A stretch of DNA of 64,000 bases, taken from contig OX387605.1 of NCBI GenBank assembly GCA_947568835.1, positions 22,634,418 to 22,698,417 on the forward strand. The letters are read 5' to 3'. The notes beneath the pieces are model-generated. The model saw nothing but the letters and a program-made list of their open reading frames with translations. It did not search any database and was not told where the DNA came from. Below are positions 11,863-23,800 of the stretch, in pieces. Each line of letters begins with the position of its first letter. The first letter of the stretch is position 1. The translations under genes were made by a program, and so were the position numbers. Source of the stretch: Protonemura montana. Taxonomy: Eukaryota; Arthropoda; Insecta; Plecoptera; Nemouridae.

Positions 11863-14800
11863 TCACATTTTCGAACTGACGTCGTACCACTGAAGGAACC
11901 TGTCGACAGCCTTGCTCCAGGTAAGTAAAATTTTGTTGTAATCTGCGTGGACGCTCTCTCTTGGTCGAAATACGCTGTCGACTTTGCGCAGTTTGCACAA
12001 TTCTTCTTTCGATGACCAAACACCTAAAGAACAAAAAAACTCTTTGAGGCTCCAAAAAATCGATAGCAAATTGCTGTTATCTTAAAATTATGGTCGAAAT
12101 TATTTACTTTCCCATGTTTCTTGTCACTTATTAGCTGCAGGTGATTTGGACAGTTTTTCCATAAGAATTTAATTGGAGTCGAAATTATTGCAAGTAGGTG
12201 TAAAAACTAGACATGAGTTGAAAATCATAGTAATTACAAGTGATTTTTCTCGAGGCCAAGGAGCATTAAGGTTTTTTTCCCTATACCCCAAAAGCGGAGA
12301 GTAAGATAAGAAAAGCAGCAGCGTTAATCTTGTTCGCATGGTCTGAGTAAAGAAATTTATAGTTTAGGGTGTCTTACAGTTTTGGGTAAAGATCGACAAC
12401 TCCACAAAAAGCTTTTTGTCGGCATTTCAGGAGGATTTTTTTTTGCGTTGGGCATCGGTACTTGCCTGCCTGAATGCCCGCCAAGAAACCCGCACCCAGC
12501 ACCGACATCTCAGCTGTTGTGGGGCGCTCCACCTCCAACCCCGTCATATCAGAAATCAGCTGCACCACGAAGTCGTTTGCCGAGACCCCTCCGTCCACCC
12601 TGTTGAAACAACGAAGCAGTTCGCGTCAGTCATAGCAAACAGGAAACTCTTTGATCGGTCAAGTGTTGGATGGGTACAGGAGAGGTCAGGTTTTCAAGAC
12701 AGGAAGTCGAGGGCACAGCTCTATGATCGTCCACACTGCTCTGAATTTCCTCCGCGGTTATTCTTCAAAACGGTTTCTTGAAATTGACCTTATATAAAAG
12801 CCTTAATCCGTTGCCAAGGGGTGAAATTGGTTTGCGTCTGTACATCATTATAGAAATCGTGAAATTTGGTCTAAAAAGCCGGCGCTTGCGCTAGATCGGT
12901 TCGTAATTCGGGATTACACACTTTTGTGCCATTTTCACGGCGATTGAATCGGGTTTTGCCGGTGAAATGTTGAAAATTAACAAAAAAATCTAAGGTAAGG
13001 TTAGGTTAGGTTAGGCTGGGTTAGGTTAGGTTAGGTTTGGTTAGGTTAGGTTAGGTTAGGTTAGGTTAGGTTAGGTTAGGTTAGGTTCAATTAGGTTTAG
13101 TTGATAAATTCAAATAATTTTTTTTTTCAAATTCCAAGAATTTTTAAAAAATTTTCAATAATTTTTTTAACTTAAAAAAAAAAAAAAAATATGTTAACTT
13201 TTTTACTTTTTTTATTTTCAAAAGATATTTCAAATAGTTTTTAAAAAATAAAAATAAAAAATTATTTCATGAAATTTTAATTTTTTTTTTTTTTTTATGT
13301 AAGATTAAGTTAGGTTAGGCTAGGTTAGGTTGGGTTAGGTTAGGTTAGGTTAGGTTAGGTTAGGTTAGGTTAGGTTAGGTTAGGTTAGGTTAGGTTAGGT
13401 TAGGTTAGGTTAGGTTAGGTTAGGTTAGGTTAGGTTAGGTTAAGTTAGGTTTTGTGAAGGTCATGTTAGGTTCGGTTAGGTTAGGTTACGTTAAGGCCCG
13501 TTCACAATTGCAGTAGCAGTAGCAGTAGCAGTAACGCAGACGCAGAATTCGAATTGAGGCATTCACAACAACAGTAGCAGTAAGCCACCAGCCAATAGAA
13601 AACGAGAAAATGAGCCAATAGAAAGTCAGAGGCTGCCATTTTGGATGCGGGTGACAGCTGATAGTCTGGTTTCCAACAGCACGCACAAGTTTCGAAGTAA
13701 TAACCGCAGAGATAAATATTGATACTAGTAATGGATAAAAATCAAACGGTTGCCGCATTTCAATGCTGTGTAACAGTTATGCTTGCCTGTACATATTTAT
13801 TAAAAAAACGGAGACAACAAAGGCCTCGAAGGTGGTGGGTTCGTCCAATCAACCAACGTCGGCATGAGCAAGGGGATTTTAATAATCTTCTCCAAGAGAT
13901 CATATAGCGCTGGGCTACTTATGTATAAATTAATCAAATTTTCATCAAAATTTTCCATAGCACCTAATTCGGAAGAACAATTACAAAGCAAACAAAGCGA
14001 ACCACAAAGCTAACAACAACAAAATTGGCGCAAATTGTGATGTCTAGGTTATGTTGTTAGTTGGATATGTCAGCTGGTGAATGTTTTCGCGCCCCAACAC
14101 TAACATCTGATTGGTTCATTCTTACGGTCGACGCAGGACGTAACCGTAAAGTTAGAAGTGTGCAAACTTTACGTTAGCGTTTGCGTCGTTGCGTTTACAG
14201 CATGGTGATGTGAACGGTGATACGCATGCCCATAAGCCAAACTTTCACGTTTACTGCTACTGCCACTGCTACTGCAATTGTGAACGGGCCTTTAGGTTCG
14301 ATCAGGTTAAGTTGATAAATTCAAATAATTTTTTTTATTTTTAAAAAAATTCCAAGAATTATGAAAAATTTTTAAATAATTTCTGAACTTTTTATTTCGA
14401 AAAAAAAAAATGTTAATTTTAATTTTTTTTTTAATTTTCAAAAAATTAACCTTATATAAAATTTGACAAAATATTTTTAATGTTACATGGCTTCAGAGCA
14501 CAACTCAACGCGACATTTCTACGCTGATTTGATGGGATTTTGATAATGAATTTATTTAAAAACTACTCGTCGAAACGTCGTTTTTTTGTGAAATATTGAT
14601 AATTATGTTTGAAATTTCCTGCCTAGGAAAACTGGAGCCATGTCTCACAGTTAGATTTTTATTTGATTCAAAACTTGCCTTTTACTCACCCGCAGCAGCT
14701 TGGTAATACTGTTCATGCATGCCTATGAAAGTTATTGAAGAAATTGAGCCCAAACGCTGTTATTTACGTTCGTTTTACGTGAAATAGAAATAATTTTGCA

Positions 14801-17800
14801 AAAATAGTGACATATGCATTCATTTGTTTGGTTTTTTGACCACTGCAGGGTGAATGAATTCTTAAACTTATCTTTGCGGCAGTGCATTCATGATATTCAA
14901 ACGTCAAACGGGATTAGAACGTCAAATACTTTTAAGAAACTGGTCAAACATTGCTGGAGATAATTTTAAATTTTACATGACTTCAGAGCACGACCCAACG
15001 CGACATTTATACGCTGATTTGATGGGATTTTGATAACGAATTTTATTTTAAACTGGCTGGCAAGGAAAGGTTTTGACAGTTCTCAATCAATGTCAAACAA
15101 CTTAATTACCCAAAAAACTTACATTTTGTCAATTTGAAGTGCTTATCCGTTCTTCAAACATGTTTTTAGTAAGATCTAGGCGAAACGTAAATGGTATTTC
15201 ACAAGTTTCACTCTCTAAGAAAAATTTCAAGAAATCATACACGGAAATCTTTTGACAGCCAACGTCGTTTGTTTTCGAAATTGTCATCGTGGTCACTTTG
15301 GAATTCACAGAGTTTCCAAAATGCAGTGACGCCAAGTGAAATAAGCGGCAAATTTCAAATACAATAAATGGGGGTACTGTATGGTATTGCATGGTACTTT
15401 TGGTTGTGGTCCCATTTAAACCAAAATGCCCACTCCCTCAATATCTTAAGCGGCCGTAGGCAGCGGGTACTGCTAGTTAATTTACATAAACTCTTTAAAT
15501 AAGCAACAAAGCTATACCACTGATTGTACATCCCTTTCCAGGCGATCGCCTGGAATGCAGCTCGCTAATTGAAGATGGGACTTTAAGTAGATTTTCAATA
15601 AAAACCAAATAAACCACTTGTTTACAGCTTCATGGTTGATGGCGAACATAAATGAGCAAAGCTCATAGCATTGCACACTGCAGTTGATTGCAAGAACGAA
15701 GAAAGCAGAGAACGCCACGTTTTATTTGCCAAATATCGTGGCTCGTCCTCAGTGAAGACTTGTAACCACCATAGGGGATGATGAAGGGTTGTTACCTTAT
15801 CGACTTGAAGTTGTATTTGGACTCGTCCAAGAAGGCGTGGAAGAGTTGAACAACACGGAAGACGATGCTCTCAAGGATGGCACGCACCATTTGCTCCTTG
15901 CTCGTGTCTGGCTTGATGCCCAGGAAGCCGGAAGCTGCCTGGAAGTCGTTGATAGGCGCCTGTGCACGGAAGCATTGAGTTTTACTTGTAATTTGAATAG
16001 ATTGGCTGCGCGTAATCATAGTTCACTTTTTGTTGGTAAAAGCAAAGCGTGCTGCGAAAGCAAGGCAGCTGATGTACTTGTTTTATATATTATATACCTA
16101 CTGCCTTCGGAATCGGAATTTATTCAATGTCAACTTATTACGATCTTACTTATTGGTATGTTTAATTAGATTCGCATGACGGTCACCTTGCATATTATTG
16201 CAGTTCGCGTGCATTGTTAGTACAGATTTCTAGTGTGTGACTACTTATAAATACAGGTTTATAAGTATATCCGTAATCACAGCTGGCCATGGAATTTGTA
16301 AGTGTCAATTGCAGTAAACCTTCTGCACTGTTTCATTGACGTCTGGTTCTGGAATAGGAGGGATGATGAGGACGATCCTAAATAAAACTGGTGCTGGCGT
16401 CAAGTCTTGCGTGGAAATAGGAAGAAAATGTTGGGTTGTTGGTGTTTCTGGAGTTTCCACTAGAAACTAGCAAACGAAGAATGAAAAGGAAGCTAGATTG
16501 GAAAATGTGCAACCGAATCGTGATACGTACCCGAGACCTCCCAATTGCCGGTCGGGTGCTCTACCAACTGAACGATCCGGGCAAACAGGTCACAGATAAG
16601 GAATCCCCTCAAGGGGGAATATTTCGATTTCTGAATGTTTGACTAACATGGGAAAACATTAGAAAAGGGTGAAGAGACTTTGGGACATTTCTATGGAGGG
16701 GTTTTGCACGCTTTACAACAAAAACTAGAAAAGTGATTATTAGTTATTATTGATCCGCGCACTGGTCCTTAAGAAGAGAAATTTATACACAAATTGGGAA
16801 TATTTTGGGCAGACAAAATCGCGACTTTGATTTTAAAGAGCTCGCTAACCTCTTTTGAGTAACGCTCTCTCATCCTAATATTTAATCGATTAATACGTGG
16901 TGTTTAACAACGCACTGTTTTGACAACGGGTCCCGGGGTACTGGCCTAATGGCGTCGGTAAATGAGTGGATGATGATGCTAACCTCACATATCCTAGCCT
17001 AGAAGAGTGGAGGGGAAACCCGGCGCCGGCACGTAGCCTACTCCGGTCGAAGAGCTTTATAGGCACCACCTGCTTAACGTCCTTTCCGAAGGACGGTACA
17101 TCTCGAACAGCAGGATTCCTCCACAAATACATGCTGTCGAGACGTTGATAAGCAAGGCTGGATAAGTTTTTGTGCTAACTTGCATCCCTCCAACCTCTCT
17201 CCCGAACAGAACTGGTCAAGTGTATGATGGTCACCCATCCAATACATGACCCAGCGATGTGTTACTTAACTTCGATGATTTCACAAGAACCGGTGCTACC
17301 AGGACGCCAAACCGTTCGGCCGAATGCTTCGTCGACATTTAATTCTCGCATAGGAGGACTTCCGTTATTCAATTACGTTAATTAATGTAAAAGAACCGAC
17401 AATATCCATGTATGAGGTACACATTAAATTTGTGTCTTCAATCTTTTCCTGGCCCATACTTAATAATAAGTAATAACTAAACAAAGTAAGCATACGTCCG
17501 TTGGTAATTTTTATGACGTCCAATTTCCACGGTAATTTGCCTGAGGTCATGGGAGGGAGGTTGAAAAAGGTATTACCTCCTTTCACAACTTCATTTCAAG
17601 GCTCGCTTTATATATTACGCTGGATACTGCCCGCTAAGGCGTCGAAGTTCTAAGGGGCTTTTGAGTGTGCGATGTGTACATACCTGAAGGCCACTGAAGG
17701 CCGGAATGAAGAACAACCCGTTGGACTTAGACGCTGCGTTCGCCACGGCTGCTGATTCCCCAGCGTCTTTCAGCAAACCTGCCGGCCGGCATAATCTTAA

Positions 17801-20800
17801 TACTAAATGCTCTCAATAAAACCTTCCACGTGAGCGTTACCCACGTGGTTCTTTGTTTCTTTCGATAGATCGTGTGAACTGGCAGGTTTTCGCAACGATT
17901 TCTTTATCATTTTCCTGGACATTAATTAAGATTGGCTTCCTTTATATGAAAAGCCTTCGTGTTTCCTGACAACTGGACATTGGATATTGGACGTTAGTCC
18001 TGACAACTGGACATTGTGAAATTGGCCCTAAGTTTATCACAGTTACCAGGTGCCTGAGGTGTAATTGTTGCCATATGGTTCATAACTGTCTGATACTCTT
18101 CTTTGAAACTCCCTTCTAGAGAAACCCCAGAGAGAAGCAATTATATTAGCTCACCAACTTGTATTGCCCACTTTACGAGCGTGCCCGTGTCACTGTTGGC
18201 TCCCTCGAGGGTGTACACCAGCTCATTGCCCACCTTCCAGCCCACTTGGGGGTACAGACCTGCAGGAAGAACACATCTTGAAGGTTCGATTGTGAATCGG
18301 AAAACTGGCGCGACACAGAGTAAAGCAGACGCAAGAATCCAGTAAAAAGATCCACAGTGAAGAGTTTAAGTTTATACGCATGGGAGTTTAAAAATAGTCA
18401 TCCAATCAAAGACGGTGTTTCCATAATTTCAGGGGTTGTTATCATGGTTATCATGGTGATAACAACGTTACTCCCAAATGTATGTGGATTTATGCAAATT
18501 TATGCGGATAAACTCTGTTTGTGGATTCGTCCCCAGAAGTATCCAGACAAAAAAAAATAAGCTTTCAGTTGTAAATAAGAAATTTGACCTCCGGCAAAGG
18601 GCATGCACAGGCGTTAAGGAAATTTTCGCCTCCAAAACTCAACAACAGGCTACCTATTCTCGAAACGTAAGGTAAAAACGAGGTAAATCGTATGTTTTCC
18701 TAACGTTTTGAGAATGCCCTGGTACCCAATTGTAGACTACATCGATCGCGATTCACGGGTTCTCACCCTGTATGGATGCGTGCGGCTTGTCACCCGTGTT
18801 GACGTTCATGAAGGTTCCCGTGCCGAGCGTGACCTTGATGTCGCCCTTATTGAAGCAGCACGAGCCGAACACGGACGCTGCCTGGTCCGCGATCTGCAAT
18901 CCTCTTTCAAGGTCACTCGTGGAAAATTTACGTTGCCTCACAGAGATCTCTTCCCTCCAATCGAGTACAAAGCAAGCAGCACTCTACCAGATTGCTATTG
19001 GGGCTCTGTGGAACTGCTGTGGAACTGTGGATCCCCGGATCTATGGGAAAGATCCGGGGGGATTTAAGTAAAGATCTAAGTTGAGTCTTATTAAGACAGT
19101 AGTGGGGATGTCAAGAGGTGCATATAAGGAATGGCCTTACATTTGTTTGATGCTTATACTTGCGTTTTGTTGAAGTAAATATATCGTTTCATTCAGATAA
19201 TACATAGGACTGAAAATCGCTTCCTTACGCGCTGCAATTTGAGCTTAGCTATGTGCGTATTAGATTTAAAATTATCTTAAATTACCATCCCCATTTTTAA
19301 CAAATATTTAAGAAAGTCACTTCGGTTTCAGCATCCTAGCGTTTCACTGATTTTAGTGATGTCCGCACCTTTACCAATGGTTTGATATATTCTAGTGGCC
19401 CAGCCACGTGCACCGTCCACAAAAGTCCAAGCCCGCCTCTAAAAATGCCCCCAGTAAACGAGTCACATACCGAGCACCGAATCGGCACCGCCGCCCCCAA
19501 AATCTCAGCGCTGACGTGGCCGAAATCCCCTGCAGTATCACACACTTTGGGCAACATGCCCAGAGGAATGTCGAACACGTTTAGCGCCCAGTCGCCCCAG
19601 GCCATGGTGAACGGGTCGAACAGTCCTGTGCCGCTCGCGTTGGAGAAATCCGTAACATGTTTCTTCCCTCCTGTTAGCCGGTACAGAAGCCAAGTGTCGA
19701 CTGTGCCGAACATGGCTTGTCCACGGAGAGCTGCGGCGCGGATACCGGGCACGTTTTGTAGCGCCCATACGAGTCGCATCGTCACCTGTGCAGATATATT
19801 GGTACAGGGTCTCGTGAGATCACCGAAGTTAAGCAACAATGCGCTGGGTCAGGTATTTGATAGTCTACCATCATACACATGACCAGTTCTGTTCGGGAGA
19901 TAGGGACGACGGTATCTTCATTTGCCCTGCTTATTAACCTCTCGGCAGCATGGATATTCGGAGGAATCCTGTTTTTGGCGTTTTGCCGTACTTCGAAAGG
20001 AACGCAAGGTCAACGGTAGATAAAGAGGTAACAATGTTATGAAACAAAAGTTTTGCGATCCAACCTATAACCGCATGGGTCACATAATAAGAAAGTGGAG
20101 TCCCCGATCAAGAGCTTGGTCAGCTGATTGAGTAGGCTGCGATTTTTTAAGGGTAAGAGACGGCCTTGAGATCTTCTAGGCAATACAAGATTCATGTTTT
20201 TTTTCAAGTTCAATTGAACCAGATGAGAGACCTATATTTGTTCCATTGTAAGCGTAGAAAAAAATCGTATCTTTTATCTTATTTCATTCTCTTTCACTGG
20301 AAAAGTTACAAAATAGTGTTATAAAATATAATTGGTTGTGTCGCAATGGCTGCTAGACTTTTTAAAACAATACTCATCGGCTATCGTACTCGAGGTCATA
20401 ATCAAAACTCTTATTGCTCCCGTATTGGACGCAAGCGACGTGGTGAGATCACAATCTTTAAATGCTACCGAACGGTTTGGCGTGTTTGAAACATCGGTTC
20501 TCGCGAAATCACCGGAGTTAAGCAACACTGCGCTGGACCAGGTATTGGATGGGTGACCATCGTACACAGGGCAAGCTCTATTCGGTAGAGAGGTTGAAGA
20601 AAATGATGCTCATCAATTTTAAAACAACAAGGATTGTTGGAAGAATTCTGTTGCTTGCGCTGTACCGTTCTTCGGAATGGACGTTAAGCCGGTGGTCCCC
20701 TACGTGGTCGTAAGAGCTTTCCAAGTTTCCCCTTCTCTGCTACTTTTGATTCATTATCATCCACTCATTTACCGACACAATTAGACCAGTGCTACAGGAA

Positions 20801-23800
20801 CCGTTCTAAAAAACAGTCGGTCTTAAACAACACAAATCAAATCACAATCAAATCACATCACAAATTAATCACCTTGAAATGCCCAGAGAGGTGTTACACG
20901 TAGATGGGAATATTATCTCGACCCTGGCTGTACCATGCTAGTGCTTGGAAGTTTTAATTAAATTATGGGCGCTGCTTGCTATCAAGGAGCATCAGAAAAA
21001 AAGTGCAGCTAGGTACTTTATTTTATATTTCTTTCTAGTTAGTGGATATTTGATATAGGCAGTGACGGGTGAGGCAACCTTAAAATTTTAATTCCATACA
21101 AAAAGCCAATAACAAAGGCATGAAAAGTACAGCGTCATCTCTGATGTCACACCATTCTTTTTGCCGAGAAGAAAACAAACACAATGTCACTTGACTATTA
21201 TGTTCTACAATGTATAATATTCACTGCTTGATCCTAATTCTGCCGACCTCCGATGTATCAATTTACATTCTTCTTGTAAGGTGTTAAGAATGTTTATTAG
21301 CTACCCCATCGTCTTTCCGGACGGGTTAAAGGATGGTTGAGTACCATAGAAGCACAATGGGATATGCACATTTTTGTACGACGATTTTGAATCATGGTGT
21401 CTACCTGTGTATTCATGAGACGAATCATGCTTGCCGCCAGGTATCTCTTGTTCCTCGTGATTGTATAGAGGCATCTGCCGCCAGCGCGGATGCCCTGTAG
21501 ATAAAAATTCAGTGATTAATCAAGGTAAATGTTGAATGGAATTCTTGTTTTCGACCAATGTGTCTTCTTCTATCAAAATCTTCAGGCATACGTGGTGGGC
21601 GAATGATTTGATCGGTGTTAGAAACTTGAACCGGTTTGGCGCTTAGAAAATAAAAGAGAAAATAAAATATTTCGATGAGGGGAAATCAAAAGATCCGATC
21701 CGGTTTTAGGCACTAGTTACACACACATTTACAAGACCAAGAATGTCGTCGATGAATCTTTCTTTCAAGGAGGAAAATAGGTTCTAGGACAGGTTTTATT
21801 CTCTCCAAAATTATTCAATGTCATGCATCTAATCTCATGGGCGTATTCAACAAAAATTGGTTTAAATTGCCGGTGGACAAATCATTCTTCTTCGTGCCGA
21901 TTTTTTTGTGGCACGTTAAGTAATTAACAGTCCGTTAACAAATAAAACGACTGTCAAGCAAATAACAAATTAACCGCCAGCTAATTACTTAACTTGCTGC
22001 TGAAAAACCAACCCTATTCTGTTATTCTCAAACCTTCATAGTGAGGGAGTCGTTCCATTCCTTGACGAGTGAGTCAGCACGCACGTCCTTCCAGGTGATA
22101 AAGTTGTAGAACGGTTTTCCTGTCTCTCGGTCCCACACAGTGAACGAGCATCTCTGGGTGGAGATGCCCAGACAGGTGATCTGGTTCGCTGGCACCCCCG
22201 ACACTATCTCAGAACAGACATACACGGGGTTTAGAAAACAAGCCAAAGTACTTTCAACTGAGCGTGTTTGAAACCCCGGTTCTCGTGAGATCACCGAAGT
22301 TAAGCAACACTGGGCTGGATCTGGTATTGGATAGGAGACCATCATACCATTGGGTTTCCAATTATTGAAAGCCGCATTATCATACACATGACCAGTCTGT
22401 TTGGAGGAGAGGTTGGAGGGTTTGAAAGGTAATACAACAACTTCAATCGTCTCGCTTATCAACCATCTCTATATCATGAGTTTGTGGAAGAATCCTCTTG
22501 TTCGAGTTGTACCGTCCTTCAGAAGGGACGCTTAAACGGTTGTCCTCTTGGTATATTTCCTCATGAGTGGACGTGTTGGCATCGGGTTTCTCCTCCTCCG
22601 TTCTAGGCTAGGTTACATTCTTCATAATCCCCATCACCTCCCACTCATTCACCGACGCTATTAGACCAGTGGCACAGGACCAGTTGTCTAACCAGTGCGT
22701 AGTTCAACACAAAAATTGCATCAATCAATCAATCCAACACTGTCCCAGCACGACATAGATGGGGTAAATGCTACCGGCCCCGTAATACCAGGGGATTATT
22801 TAGACTGGGTCTAATCTAAACAGGAAATCATTCAGCTCTGATGCAGATTATCCACTAGCTTGTTTGGTTAGTTGCCAGACATTGGGTCTAAAAGCTAGTC
22901 TTATGAATACACATCAAGTGCCCTACACTTGGCATTTATTTGTGTATTCGTTCGGGCTTTTCTACAGATAGGAAGATACCTTAAATGTTCACTGTTTCGC
23001 TACCTTCTAAGCAAACCAGGTACGTTGACTCTGTTGAAATTTCTTTAAATCGTATCTCCTATCTGAGAATTTGCTATCAGTTTAGTAAAACAATCGATTT
23101 TAATAGCTGGTCTTGGCTAAGTTAATGCAGTGAAAAGCGACAGATGAGTCAACAATATTAAGCAACTACTGACAACAGAGCAGAAGAAAAAACTGCTGTT
23201 GCCCCTGGTATTTTTGCAGTACATCCGCTCCTTACGAAGAGCAAAAAAATTGACAACTTAGTCTCCTTGCAGTGAAAGGAGGACTAAAAGGTTGACGCGC
23301 CTCTTAACCACACTATTCATTCATTCGAAAGCTGTATGCCCTTAAAAATGGATCACACTTATAATCATAATATTGCCTTAGGACATTGACTCTTGAAACA
23401 AACTCTACTCATGAGCACTAGGGCACAAAACTAAACCTAAGATAATGGCACCATCAGCGTCGTATCGTTGACCACACTGTCCCCGTCAGCACCTTTGATC
23501 GCGTCTCGAAGCACCATGACGATTGTGTCCCAGAGGGGCTCGGGTTCGATCTCTACTCGCCCCACCTCCGGGTACAGAAGGGCCACCTACAAAAACACAC
23601 AAAGCGTGTTGCATTCCCGTTCCACTACTAAATATATACTTAATCGCCCCATAACATTAGTCATTTCGCTGCAAAGAGCACAGGAAGCGACATCTATTTA
23701 CGAATGAAACAATTGCCTTGATGACCATGTCGTTACGCTTCAATTTTCCAGTAACAAGTTATGTAAATCTGTGCTTAATAACAAATTATCATGCCGCACT

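Noticed and set aside
12382..12781. Plus-strand ORFs of 74 and 121 codons
   Set aside because: They overlap GK5 exon 10 in antisense and show only low-complexity Pro/Arg content.
13486..13758. 90-codon minus ORF with a (YC)n C-terminus
   Set aside because: It is the translation of the Harbinger terminal repeat (CAGTAG)n; the sense fragment is on the plus strand.
19382..19882. 166-codon plus-strand ORF
   Set aside because: It is the antisense of GK5 exon 5, whose minus-strand frame shows clear family similarity.
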